Below, in pieces: positions 1-9,834 of a DNA stretch of 64,000 nucleotides; position 1 is the stretch's first letter, and each line of letters starts with the position of its first letter. Under the pieces are notes generated by a model, which did not search any database, was not told the DNA's origin, and saw nothing but the letters and a program-made list of their open reading frames with translations. The position numbers were made by a program, and so were the translations under genes. The DNA is from Craterostigma plantagineum (lineage: Eukaryota > Streptophyta > Magnoliopsida > Lamiales > Linderniaceae): positions 235,129 to 299,128 of the forward strand of contig JAPQWV010000670.1 in assembly GCA_027422505.1 (NCBI GenBank), written 5' to 3'.

Positions 1-1478
1 GTTGGTGGAGTGGGTGCAGCGGTAGGTTGAGTGATGGTGACGGGAGTCTTGGGGACTGGATAGAAATACTCGAAGAGCAGATCGAGATCCAGTTCACCAG
101 AGTTGCCCTCAGATGAGGAAGTTCCCGCCGTTGAAGGTTGACCTTTCGTCAACGACTGAAGAAGTCCTGGTTCTGGTCTGATATGAGCAGAAGCTATGAG
201 ATCGCCTTCGCTTTCGTCAAAAGAGACATTCGTGCTTTCCATTACTGACCGTTTCTCCTTAAGATAGACTCTGTATGCCTTTGAATTTAGTGAATATCCA
301 ACAAAGATGCCTTCAAGAGCTTTTGGATCAAGCTTCCCAAGATGTTGGCGATCATTGGCCACAAAACATCGGCAACCGAAGACCCTTAGATAAGATATAT
401 CGGGGATACGACGGTTATTCAGCATCTCGTATGGGGTGCGGTTGAATCTCTTGTGGATGGAAGCCCGGTTCTGTGTGTAGCAAGCCGTTTGAATAGCTTC
501 GCCCCAAAGAGAATGAGGAAGTTCGGATTGGATGAGAAGAGTCCTTGCAGCTTCAACTAGTGTCCTGTTCTTGCGCTCAACGACACCATTCTGTTCCGGT
601 GTCTTCACAGCTGAGAACTGCTGAGTGATGCCCTGAGTGGCATAGAAATCACTGAGCTTTTTGTTCTTAAACTCAGTTCCGTTGTCACTTCTGATAATCC
701 GAACCTTCTGTTGGTGGAGTGTTTGGGATGTAACAACAAACTCGATAATTATATCAGGAACTTCATCCTTTGTACGAATGAGTTTCGTCCACGTGTAGCG
801 TGAAAAATCGTCGACTATCACCAGAATATACCGTCTTCCTCCGAGTGTGGCCGTAGGCATTGGGCCACATAGATCCATATGCAAGAGTTCGAGGATGAGC
901 TTAGAGGACGGTGTTTCCTTAGAGACATGAGACGATCGCTTCATCTTCCCCAATTCACAGGCAGAGCAGAGGTGTTCCTTATGATATGTCAGTTGGGGTA
1001 GACCGTTGACGAGTTTATTCTGACGCAGTTTGTTGATGGTCCTGAAATTGAGATGTGAAAGTCGCCGATGCCATAGATCATTCAACTTGGGTGCGGCTCG
1101 AGAGAGAAGGCATATTGATCGTGAGGTCGTAAGGTTGAGTACATAAAGATGGGACGTGCGCGTTCCAGAAAGAAGAGATTGTCCTGAGGCATCCATAATG
1201 CTGCAGATGTCAGATTCGAAGAGAACCTTGTATCCTTTGTCGCAAAATCGACCAATGCTGAAGAGATTGTAGCTCAAACCCTCGACATAGGAGATGCCCT
1301 TGATTGTCAGTCTATCGTGCACGAGATCGCCAGTTCCTAGAATTGGTGCCATTTGACCGTTTCCGAAGGAGACCCTTCCGAGATAGCGCTCGGAGAAGTT
1401 GCTCAACAGCTCCTTATTCCCTGTCATGTGTGTGGAGCAACCCGAGTCTAGATACCACACATGACAGACCTGCAAGCA
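1..1478 (-). CDS. copia-1 pol, partial: protease, GAG-pre-integrase, integrase
   Basis: Reading leftward from the gag stop, the same frame continues at once with a copia retropepsin start (WYLDSGCSTHMTG, near 1461-1420), then a GAG-pre-IN segment with WH-type and HLN motifs and the zinc-binding CSACELGK (near 960). The integrase core follows, with MDLCGP, SDNGTEFKN and PEQNGVVERKN near 870, 690 and 590 supplying the D, D, E triad. After that comes the conserved block for the GCRCFVANDR region (near 360). No in-frame stop was noticed in the parts translated by hand. RT lies beyond the left edge. The protein processes Gag-Pol and inserts cDNA into the nuclear genome. This pol frame has no ATG immediately after the gag stop, so its expression needs readthrough, splicing or internal initiation. 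Confidence 0.85.
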
Positions 1479-1481
1479 TTA
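1470..1481 (-). promoter_or_regulatory. gag stop codon followed by acceptor-like CAG (candidate gag/pol switch)
   Basis: On the minus strand the gag frame ends TAA, then TGCTTGCAG, then the protease frame, which is in the same phase as gag. TTGCAG has the form of a plant 3' splice site. Copia-3 has the same order (TAA, CTTGTTTCTGCAG, protease) at 53797-53812. Function is inference. Confidence 0.35.
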
Positions 1482-4421
1482 GCAAACGTTGGAACCCCGT
1501 TTTCGAACGGGACATTCTTGTGATATATGTAAAGTTTTTACGCGCTTAATGGGAAATATGGTTTCTAAATCAGATTCTGTTGTTTCTAATTTAGCTTTCC
1601 CTTTGTCGTTTGTTTGGTTAGGCGGGATTATGGTTTTTCTAACCCATATTTTCCTAACTTGTGCTTGCATGTATGGCGCCGTATACATGAATTGACGTGG
1701 GTAACGTGGTTGTTGTTTTCGTGCTCCGGTTTTGGTAGCCTTTGGCTTGCGAGTAGTAGGTGAGTTTGCGTTTGTCGACGAGAGGCGTTTTCGCTTGACT
1801 TTGGGTTTTGGCGAAATGGGAGAATTCAAAGACGTCGTAGAGAAGGTTCGCTTGCGAGGTCGGAGAGTTGCGTGTTCATGAGTTTCATATTCATGAAATC
1901 GTGGGAGAACAAAATCATTGCAGCAGCACATAGACATAAGTTTGGTAAAAGAAAGATAAGTTTTAGCAACATAATTGTCTACGCGCTTAGGATAGTTAGA
2001 TTCAGTACATAGAGAGGAAGGATGAATATAGGATAATTTTTTCTTCTTTTCATCGAAGAGTAGATTTGCCTTTGTCTGATACGAGCTCCCTTCCAGAGAC
2101 GTCGAACTCACATTCCCTGTATCCACAAGAATACTAGAGTTAGTGTTAGAACATATGTCAGCTTCAGGAGTCATTTTCGCCGTCCTCTTACATTTACATG
2201 TTAGAGAATCGGGTACTTGACTTGATGTGGAGGGATAGTTCGTATTGGGAAATTTTTCTAGTGTGTAGATTTTGCTAAGTAGCTCATCTCGCTCTTTTGC
2301 AAAGGCCTTCCTTTCTACTTCTAGTTGTCGTTCCAGTTCTGCTATGAGTAGTAGTTTCTTAGGGATGTAGGTTCGAGAGAGTACATCTTGAAAAGCATCT
2401 TCCTGTTCTTTATTTGGAAGTAAGGTTTCGACATTCTCCGAGAGTGAGGATACCTCAGTCTTATCTTTATTGTTCAACTCTGTGTAGTCAAGCGCGATTT
2501 CTGCCCAATGGATGTTCTGTTCTCTTGTTTCTTCTGAGATGGCTGTGGAGGATGATCTCACAAATGGCTTAAGCTGCGGGGGAGCACCATTTCTAGTTTG
2601 CAAGAATGCAGTGTTGCACATTTTAAATCTTTTAACTGCTAGCGGTGTTGGATTGCAATTGCTAGACAGTCTGATTCCCCCCCGTGCGTCGTAGAAGTCT
2701 GTTTCCGTCGGTTGGTTTAATAGAGATAGGATGCGTGAGTTTTCGTTTCTGAGGTGAAGTTGCTCTTCAAGCTCTTTCACCTTGCGGTATAGCCTAACTC
2801 TTTCCTTTGTAAGTAGTTCATATTGGGAGGCCGTCAGGAGGCGAGAAGTTTCACATGAACTAATAGCTAGTGTAGTTTCCTTAACCTTAGTCTCACTTTG
2901 TTTGTTCTTGTTTTGCAGACGTTTGACTAAAGCTTCAGAGGCTTTTAGGCGTTCGTTTGCACAGGCAAGTTCTTCTACTTTTAGACTAAGTAAGGCATAG
3001 TTGTTTTCAAATTTTAGCTTAAGTTCATCGTAATCCCTAGCGTCTACGGTGGGTTTCTTAATGGCGTGTCGGTGAGTAAACACATCATCTAGGTGTGAGA
3101 TTCGTACCTCAGACGCAGCGTTGGTAGGAGTATTAGCTGTGTTTTCACCGGTGTGATCCATCTCCTCGTCCTCGTCATGTTCGACCAGCCTTGCCATGCA
3201 GCAATCTTCATCCTTAGGCTCCTCGTCTTCTGAAGTGTCATTCACCCATTCTGCTTCTTCGGTGAGTAGAGCTTTCCCACTTTCCACCTTGCGGGTCAAT
3301 CTGGCCTTACGGTCGTAGTAGCCGGAGTCCTTCACGCGTGGGGCGTGGCATTCTTTGGCAAAGTGGCCTATCTTTCCACACCGAAAGCACTTCACAGACT
3401 TTTGAGGTGCGGCGGAGTCCTCTTCTTTCTTTGTTGGTTTGGCTTCCTCTGCGGGAGTGGACCTTTTGGTGCCGCTATAGGTTCTTTGGCGATTGGAGGA
3501 GGATGAGGATTTTTTCCCGATCTTCTTTGAGACCAACTTGGTGAGCATTGCCAGTTGCTTGCGTATATCGCGAACATCTTCGTCTGATTCGGTATCTGCT
3601 TCGGATCCTGAAGAGGTGTCCGATACAACAGCTGGTAGCTTTCCTTTGTTCTGTTTGGTCTTAGTGATGGAAGATCGTTCAGTGGTTTTGTTCGAGAGGA
3701 GGGCCAGTGGGTCGACTCGAGTGTTGGTGGACTGAGGTTGCACATATGGAGCATAGGCAGACAGACTGTCATAAAGAGCATGGATGGAAGTGTTGGAGAG
3801 GTCCTTACTCTGAATCATCATCACGATTGCATTGCCCCATTGTGGTTTGAGGCTTCCAAGAAAGCGGTTGTTGATGTCGAATTTGTCTCTTGAGATCCTG
3901 GCCTTCTTGAGTTCATTGATGACCTTCAGGTACCTGAGGTATGTGTCACGCAGCTCCTCTCCTTCGTAGGCTTGGAAGTGTTCATACTGTGAGAGACATG
4001 CTGATTTCCTTCCTTGAGCACTTTCAGTTGTGCCTGCCATGATTTCTACGAGTTCATCCCATATTTCTTTAGCAGTTGTGCAGCACTCGATGTGAGCATA
4101 GACTTCGTTGCCCATAGCCTGGAAGAGGTATCCTTTGGCCGTCTCGTCGGCCTGTTCGCGTGCCAGTTCATCCTCATTGATGGGACCTCTTGGAGTGCGG
4201 CGTTCATCCATGGGTGGGTTTGCGTTTGGCTGTGCAGGGATGATTGTCCAGAACTGTGCTGGACCGTTGAAGATGGAGTCCAGAAGGTATTGAGAGAGTG
4301 GTGCTCCTTTGTTCCTGATGAACGTGAGGAACCGGTTTGTCCATATGCTATAGTCGCCTTGTCGCAGCATCGGAGGTCTGGTGTCGGAGCCCACTGTGGA
4401 AATGTCATTCGTGGTAGACAT
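1479..4421 (-). CDS. copia-1 Gag, 980 aa, with coiled-coil extension
   Basis: An uninterrupted 980-codon frame starting MSTTNDISTVGSDTRPPMLR. The first ~230 residues form the plant copia gag core (UBN2/DUF4219 type; WDELVEIMAGT, YLKVINELKKARI). A Ser/Glu-rich linker follows, then a CCHC zinc knuckle CFRCGKIGHFAKEC at about residues 345-358, which binds RNA. Beyond this are ~600 residues rich in E, K and L heptads (about 480-590 and 750-790), which look like coiled coil, and a basic tail. Most copia gags are 250-450 aa, so this is about double. The frame closes with TAA at 1481-1479, directly before the protease. Complete and apparently intact; it may still make virus-like-particle protein. 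Confidence 0.88.
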   Translation of the reverse strand: MSTTNDISTVGSDTRPPMLRQGDYSIWTNRFLTFIRNKGAPLSQYLLDSIFNGPAQFWTIIPAQPNANPPMDERRTPRGPINEDELAREQADETAKGYLFQAMGNEVYAHIECCTTAKEIWDELVEIMAGTTESAQGRKSACLSQYEHFQAYEGEELRDTYLRYLKVINELKKARISRDKFDINNRFLGSLKPQWGNAIVMMIQSKDLSNTSIHALYDSLSAYAPYVQPQSTNTRVDPLALLSNKTTERSSITKTKQNKGKLPAVVSDTSSGSEADTESDEDVRDIRKQLAMLTKLVSKKIGKKSSSSSNRQRTYSGTKRSTPAEEAKPTKKEEDSAAPQKSVKCFRCGKIGHFAKECHAPRVKDSGYYDRKARLTRKVESGKALLTEEAEWVNDTSEDEEPKDEDCCMARLVEHDEDEEMDHTGENTANTPTNAASEVRISHLDDVFTHRHAIKKPTVDARDYDELKLKFENNYALLSLKVEELACANERLKASEALVKRLQNKNKQSETKVKETTLAISSCETSRLLTASQYELLTKERVRLYRKVKELEEQLHLRNENSRILSLLNQPTETDFYDARGGIRLSSNCNPTPLAVKRFKMCNTAFLQTRNGAPPQLKPFVRSSSTAISEETREQNIHWAEIALDYTELNNKDKTEVSSLSENVETLLPNKEQEDAFQDVLSRTYIPKKLLLIAELERQLEVERKAFAKERDELLSKIYTLEKFPNTNYPSTSSQVPDSLTCKCKRTAKMTPEADICSNTNSSILVDTGNVSSTSLEGSSYQTKANLLFDEKKKKLSYIHPSSLCTESNYPKRVDNYVAKTYLSFTKLMSMCCCNDFVLPRFHEYETHEHATLRPRKRTFSTTSLNSPISPKPKVKRKRLSSTNANSPTTRKPKATKTGARKQQPRYPRQFMYTAPYMQAQVRKIWVRKTIIPPNQTNDKGKAKLETTESDLETIFPIKRVKTLHISQECPVRKRGSNVC

Positions 4422-4931
4422 GGTTGGTGCAGTCGAATCGTCCGTGGTTTTGATCTTGTATAGATGAGAGAGTTAGTAACGAACGATAAGAAAGATGAGT
4501 TTAACGAGTTTAATATGCAGAGTTTTGAGAAGAAAATCGTTTAAAGAATTTCTTAGACCTAAGTGCTTGTGTGTGACGGTCGATAATGTATGAACGGATA
4601 TGTATCTAGAAATTGGGAGAAGTTTGAGAAATGTAAAACCGAGATTTGAACAGATAGGACTAAAGTGTACTGATCAAACCTTTAAATAGGTTTGGGAAGA
4701 TTTAACCCGAGAAGATTTTAACCCTAGAGGAAATTAAATATATTTGAGAAATTCGCACGTCGAAAAATTTCGCACGTTAAAAATTTAGTATGACGTGAAT
4801 TTTTGAGCTTCAACTCAACTTAGCGCTAGACAAACTTCGTAAATTGTAAAAATTTCGCTAGTGGAGAATATCAAAGTTTCGCATGAGATTTTTGCAAGTT
4901 ATAAAGCTTTCGTAAGTTGAGAAATTAAAGC

Positions 4932-5160
4932 TTCGCAAAAGAATTTTCGCAAGTTATAAACTTTCACACGTTTGAGAAAATTTAAAAGTTCGCAAGAGAA
5001 TTTTCGCAAGTTATAGAACTTTCGCACGTTTGAGAAAATTTAAACTTCGCAAGAGAATTTTCGCAAGTTATAAACTTTCGCACGTTTGAGAAAATTTAAA
5101 GCTTCGCAAGAGAATTTTAGCAAGTTATAAAACTTTCGCAAGTTGAGAAAATTTTCGCGG
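4932..5160 (-). repeat. 57-bp tandem repeat, about 4 copies, in copia-1 leader
   Basis: The word TTCGCAAGAGAATTTTCGCA (first copy TTCGCAAAAG...) begins at 4932, 4989, 5046 and 5103, an exact 57-bp step. Copies differ at only a few positions; the last degrades after about 50 bp. All lie in the untranslated leader. Confidence 0.85.
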
Positions 5161-5687
5161 TCACAAGAAATTCTTGGATTAAGCTTTCTTGGATATGGAA
5201 TTTCTCGGATTATGAGCGTAAACAGATGCGAAAAAAGAAAAAAAAAAATTCTGTATAAGTGAAAGTTTCGCGGCTTAAAAATTCTCGGATCTTGAAGATA
5301 GGTAGTTGCGAAAAAACAAATGTAGTATAAACGAAAGTTTCGCGGTTTTGAATTTTCTCGGATTCTTAAGGTTAGTAGTTGCGAAAAAAAATCAGTGAAC
5401 GTGGAATTTTCGCGGTTTAAAATTTCTCGGATGTTTAAAGTAGGCAGTTGCGAAAAAAAGAAATTCAGTGAATGTAGAATTTCGCGGTTTAAAGTTTCTC
5501 GGATGTTTAAAGTAGACAGTCGCGAAAAAAAAATTCAGTGAATGTAGAATTTCGCGGTTTAAAGTTTCTCGGATGTTGCGAAAAATGTAGTGGAAGTAAA
5601 AGTTTCGCGGGTTATAAATTCTCGGAATCGACTTTCGCGGACGTGGAAAATTCGCGGATTTGAACGATCAAGCTCAAAGTTTCGCGG
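5153..5687 (-). promoter_or_regulatory. array of nine TTTCGCGG (E2F-like) sites in about 70-bp repeats
   Basis: TTTCGCGG occurs (plus-strand reading) at 5153, 5266, 5338, 5408, 5480, 5550, 5603, 5633 and 5680. Five of these are spaced 70-72 bp as parts of a repeat that also carries TCTCGGAT and TTGCGAAAAAA. TTTCGCGG fits the published E2F/DP consensus TTTSSCGS. Whether it is bound is inference. Confidence 0.5.
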
Positions 5688-6133
5688 TCAAGAACAGATT
5701 AGTACTGTTCCATTGCTTTTCACGCGATTTCCCAGAAAAAACGTCCCGTTCTTGCTCAAATCTCAACCAAAATCGCTCAAACTTGATCCTAAACTTCAGA
5801 AATACTTTCCTAAACACATAATCGACCGATTTGTGAGCTAAAAACAACAAAAAGTGTGTCAAATCGACCAAAAACAGAGAATGGCCGAGATGTCCTTTTC
5901 TGAAAATTTTCTGCTTAAATCTCGCTCAAAACTCGTTAAAACTGATTCAAAAGTGTTCTAAAACCATTTTAGGCATAGACTTGATCTGGGGGAGGGTTTT
6001 AAACATAAAACGAAGCATCAATACCCCAAAACAAGCTCAAAATGCCGAAACCTATTTTTGCTCAAAAACACCTTTGATCTTGCTTGGAATCGAACGAAAC
6101 TGGATTCAAATCAACGAAGATCGATCCACGTTT

Positions 6134-6145
6134 GCTCTGATACCA
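6134..6145 (-). promoter_or_regulatory. copia-1 primer binding site (tRNA-iMet)
   Basis: Minus-strand TGGTATCAGAGC, complementary to the 3' end of plant initiator methionine tRNA, lies 2 nt inside the LTR end. Confidence 0.93.
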
Positions 6146-6147
6146 CT

Positions 6148-6442
6148 TGTTGGTCCCGAATGCACCAAACAAGGAATCAAAGAGGCTTTAATGGAAGGAA
6201 TAGGGAGTATTCTCACCTTTGAGTGTGTGTAGTGTGTGAAAAAGTTGGATAAGCCTTTGATCTTTGATTACTTTGAAAAGTGAGTTGGTAACACCTTATA
6301 TACCACATTAACCCTAGGTATATTAAGGCCCAATCACTAAATGTTAACTAATTACAATCTAGTCTAAAGCCCAAACTAAAGATAAATACTAATTTAATAC
6401 CAAGACCTAAACTATTGACACAATCAATTAAATATCCTAACA
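6148..6442 (-). repeat. copia-1 5' LTR, 295 bp
   Basis: Bounded by TGTTAG and CCAACA (minus strand), the usual TG...CA with short inverted ends, and followed directly by the PBS. The 3' LTR is outside the window. Flank on the right begins GGATGAAG. Confidence 0.85.
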
Positions 6443-7345
6443 GGATGAAGATTTGAAAACACCTGATGACGGAGGGAAAAGGACACTCATGAAGAGAAGA
6501 GAAGAAAAAGTTATTGTTTGACATTGATTATCAATCTATTTTTTTATTAAGGGAGAGCATCTTGGAGTTAGAGGTGTTCATCCAGTTTGAAAAATTGTAA
6601 CCAACCCGAAACCGAACCGGTGGCCAACGGTTTGGTTAATCGCGGTCAACGGTTACGGTTTCAAACCGTAACCGTTATTTATAATGGCTCGGTTATGTTT
6701 TCTATTTTTATAACAGGGCTTTCGTTTTTCTTTTTTCTACAATAATTTATGAATATGTTGGGATTAGTCTTTATTTTTCACAATATTTTCTCAATTTAAA
6801 ATCCAAACCATCTCTCAAAGTTTCATCGGCATCTCTCGAAATATTACTTAGTTCAGTAATATTAATATTATATTTATATTGAACAACAGATAATAATAAA
6901 AATCTGAGTAAAATAATGGAAGCTCGTGGAAGCGAAGATTGAGCAATTATCGTAGATTTTTTATATTTAAATTAATCAAGGTGTACTTTTGTCTTCCAAA
7001 TATTGTACACGTATTTTTTTTTTATAAAATTCTAAGTTCGAATGGAATTATTTTTACATTATTTAATTTTTAAAATCCAAATCAACTCATCAAATCGTTA
7101 TCCCGACACTTGCGGTCTGTGTTGGGTTGGATCGATGGGTGGGGCGGTCCGACGGGTCAAATGCTCACACGCAACATCGAATTTACAATATTTACAACCA
7201 TCATGCTCAAAAATCGAATTTGCAGAACAACTATTCAATTTTCTCGACATTGAAAATCTTATTTTCGGTAAATACAACCGACCCGTTTCCAAATTTCTAT
7301 CCCTCACCTCACCGGTCACTACCTCATCTCCTAAACAAAACCACC
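6443..7345. other. intergenic and upstream region of the mTERF gene
   Basis: AT-rich. At 6569-6720 the sequence starts TAGAGGTGTTCATCCAG and is followed by palindromic CGGTTAACGGTTACGGTTT-like words, typical of one end of an hAT MITE; no matching right end was found, so it is treated as a remnant. The rest is presumed promoter and 5' UTR of the mTERF gene; no certain TATA box was chosen. Confidence 0.4.
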
Positions 7346-8215
7346 ATGATCCTCCATCTCCGACTCGGAATCCCCAGCACCGCAACCAATCAAAGTACCC
7401 AAAATGCCCCCAAAACCGCCACCACCATCAGCACCGACTCCGGCCTCAAATTCCGGCAGAAGATTCTGTACCTCGAAGCCCTTAAAGTAAATCCCCAAAA
7501 GGCCCTCTTGAAAAACCCTAATCTCCGCTCTGCCCCTCTCTCAACTCTACATTCCACCACGGAATGCCTCTTCTCAATCGGACTCGAGCCCGATTCAATT
7601 GGACGTATTCTGGACATGTACCCTGAGTTGATTACGTTGGATCCCCATGTTCAGGTATACCCTGTTCTTGATTTCTTGCTAAACACCGTCGAAATTCCAT
7701 TTTCCGATGTCAGAAAGTGCATTGTTAGATGCCCACGAATCCTCGCCTCGGACCCTGAAACCCAATTGAAGCCAGCGTTTGAGTTCTTGACTAAATTGGG
7801 CTTTTCGGGCTCGAATAAATTGAACTCTCATACGACGCTATTGCTGGTGTCTAGCGTCGAGGGCACGTTGTTGCCAAAGATTGAATTTTTACGTGGATTG
7901 GGATTCGATGAGGAGGAGGTGAAGCTTATGGTGTTGAGGTCGCCAGGACTGTTGACGTTTAGCGTGGAGAATAATTACAGGCCGAAGTTGGAGTATCTCT
8001 TGAAGGAGATGAATGGGGATTTGGAGGAGATTAAGAGGTTTCCTCAGTATTTCTCGTTTAGCCTCGAGAGAAAGATTAGGCCGAGGCATCGAACGTTGGT
8101 AGAATATGGGATGAAGATGTCTTTGCCCGAGATGCTGAAAGTCAGCGATGGGGAGTTCAATGCGAGGTTGGTCGAGAGGAGGTTGAGGATGGTGGATGAT
8201 AGGCTGGCGGCATAG
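7346..8215 (+). CDS. mTERF-family protein, probably plastid-targeted
   Basis: Intronless 289-codon gene. The ATG at 7346 is preferred over the upstream in-frame ATG at 7127: it has a better context (aaaaccaccATG) and starts a Ser/Thr/Asn-rich, acid-poor stretch like an organellar transit peptide, while the upstream part looks like 5' UTR. From about residue 35 onward come repeated ~30-residue helical mTERF motifs (LEALKVNPQKALLKNPNL, ILDMYPELITLDP, VRKCIVRCPRILASDP, VKLMVLRSPGLLTFSVENN, FPQYFSFSLERKIRPR). These form a superhelix that binds organellar nucleic acid. Plant mTERFs act in chloroplast or mitochondrial transcription termination, intron splicing and ribosome assembly. Size and lack of introns fit the short chloroplast subgroup; the exact orthologue is not assigned. 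No frameshift or stop is present; it looks functional. It is the only clear host gene, flanked by retrotransposons at about 0.9 kb (left) and 1.7 kb (right). Confidence 0.9.
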   Translation: MILHLRLGIPSTATNQSTQNAPKTATTISTDSGLKFRQKILYLEALKVNPQKALLKNPNLRSAPLSTLHSTTECLFSIGLEPDSIGRILDMYPELITLDPHVQVYPVLDFLLNTVEIPFSDVRKCIVRCPRILASDPETQLKPAFEFLTKLGFSGSNKLNSHTTLLLVSSVEGTLLPKIEFLRGLGFDEEEVKLMVLRSPGLLTFSVENNYRPKLEYLLKEMNGDLEEIKRFPQYFSFSLERKIRPRHRTLVEYGMKMSLPEMLKVSDGEFNARLVERRLRMVDDRLAA

Positions 8216-8790
8216 TTTGGTTTGTTTGTGTAGATGTTCTACCTCGTATTTATGTTGATAGTATAGGAGAAAATTCGTCTTTTTCTAGCAGTAAATAGGA
8301 TGTCTTTGTTATGTGTCTCTGCTCCTAGAACAGCACGGATATCAATTTTTAGCAATCTTGATAAGTTCTTCTCTAAGAGGTGAGTTGAGGTTTTGATTTG
8401 GTTGTCTGGCATGGCATGTTACATCTTGGATGAATCGGGTATTTATTTATTTATTTATTTTTTGGCATAATTATGGAGTATATAGCCTTGCAAGTGAAAC
8501 TTCATAATTGTCTTGAGTTGAGATACGAGCTCTTAATCGTTGGTCTGTGCTGTATTATCAACTTGACACAGTTTTCCTCCAAAAGATTCACTCATCTCAT
8601 CTGTTGCAGGGACTACGTGCCTGTTCTGGTTAATTGGTTCAAAATTGATGTCTGTTGGAAAGGATAGGATATTAGAGGCGAGATTAAACTTTCGTACGTC
8701 ATTATATATATGTTCTTCAATGTTGAATATATGCAGAACTGCTGCAAGCTCTGAGAAATTTGTAGGATTAGCATGATTTACATGAACAGT
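8216..8790. other. intergenic, 3' region of mTERF gene
   Basis: Contains a TTTA microsatellite at about 8441-8460 and presumably the mTERF 3' UTR. A 64-codon plus-strand frame here shows no family features and is not called. Confidence 0.5.
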
Positions 8791-9834
8791 TCAAATATCA
8801 CTGGATATACAATTTTGAGTTACGAATATCATGCGTTCTCCTCGTGGAAAGGACCTTGATAAGGCTGCAGGATTAGCTTGTAATACAACCAAGGAAGAAA
8901 ACTCATCCAAGTTTCTGCCAATCCTCGATTCAAACACATTTCTTGTCCCATTGTTCTTCTCAAGGGTACACCGTATCGAACTATTTGCAGCTTCACTTGG
9001 ATCGTGAATCTTTAAGCTCTTTGGAGGAACACTCGACAAAGAAGACAATGATTCGTTTGAAGAAGCAATGGGAAATCCCGATTAAGGATAACTATATTGT
9101 TGGACGGATCTCAAGTTGAAGCCTTCCATCATCATCATCATCATGTGTGCTCTCCTCTTCTTATGACTACGATCCCAACCCATGGGAGACTTTTCGCACA
9201 GTGGGCATGATGATGGGAGAGTTTTCTCTGGCCTTTTCGACTGAGAAACAGCAGAAGTTTTTTGTTGCCCTGTTTCTGATGATGGACTTGCTTCTTCTTC
9301 CTCTTCTTCTTCATCATCGTGTTCTTCTATCCGTGTTTGTACGTCGTCTTCGTCCATTGATGTTTCCTATTATATTACAGCAAGAATGTTATTACATAGA
9401 TCAGAACCTTAAACCAAAGCAGCTGATCAAGGAAAGATGATATATACATCTAAGAACAGGGCAGAGCTTCTTCGTATTAAGACGAAACAGGGTACTCTGT
9501 TTCTTTTTTCTCCCTTTTTAATCGTTAAGTAGATACAAAGCAAATGAATTCAGTACAAAGTAAACCCAGGATTTATCTCTTTTCCGAGTCGATCTACTAC
9601 CCAGAAGTTAGAAAGGAACTTGTGAAAAAAAAAACAATATTATAACTTGGTAAGTGGTAATAGAAGGGAAGAAAAAAAAACCTTATTGTCTGCTGTACTA
9701 TGTCCCATGATCAGACACTGCGACAATATCAGCAACGACATTTTCGCCATGATACTGTCTTCTCTAACAAATTGATTACATGATCTCACATTACGGCTTC
9801 TGACATTCTTCATCAGCTTCAGCGATAATAACAC
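8791..9834 (-). pseudogene. unrecognised minus-strand gene, two exons, with in-frame stop
   Basis: Read on the minus strand, a possible first exon (9834 to about 9681, ending MGHSTADNK before GTTTTTTTTT) could splice to an acceptor AATATAATAG near 9366. This would lead into MDEDDVQTRIEEHDDE, an acidic Glu run, CPLCEKSPMGWDRSHKKRRAH (a Cys pair and basic patch), a six-Met run from an ATG microsatellite, and QYSYP, then TAA at 9084-9082. The same frame stays open after this stop for about 97 more codons to 8791, with ordinary-looking composition (SSLSSVPPKSLKIHDPSE, NVFESRIGRNLDEFSSL). Either the gene ends at 9082, or it was longer and the stop is recent. No family was recognised. The splice sites are inferred by eye. 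Confidence 0.35.

Larger units (their letters stand above)
4422..6133 (-). other. copia-1 untranslated leader, 1.7 kb, repeat-rich
   Basis: The distance from PBS to gag ATG is about 1.7 kb, unusually long for copia. It has no convincing ORF. It contains four 57-bp repeats (4932-5160) and a run of about 70-bp repeats carrying TTTCGCGG (5153-5687), both annotated separately. CpG words such as TTTCGC and TCTCGGAT are strikingly frequent in an otherwise AT-rich sequence. Confidence 0.75.
1..6442 (-). mobile_element. copia-1: Ty1/copia LTR retrotransposon, 5' half
   Basis: Read on the minus strand the order is LTR (6442-6148), PBS (6145-6134), long untranslated leader, gag (4421-1479), then protease, GAG-pre-integrase and integrase up to the window edge. 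RT, RNase H and the 3' LTR must lie to the left of base 1. The integrase before RT order is diagnostic of Ty1/copia. The second LTR and TSD are not visible, so age cannot be estimated. The large gag with a coiled-coil extension resembles that of copia-3 at 50.7 kb, although the LTR is short; lineage (SIRE-like or other) is left open. Confidence 0.92.

Noticed and set aside
4932..5687. Regularly spaced repeats that could suggest a CRISPR array
   Set aside because: The units are contiguous tandem repeats without unique spacers, lie in a retrotransposon leader, and the DNA is plant nuclear.
7042..7345. Upstream start for the mTERF gene (ATG at 7127)
   Set aside because: In frame, but the 73 extra codons have Asn/His/Gln-rich non-targeting composition and the ATG at 7346 has a better context.
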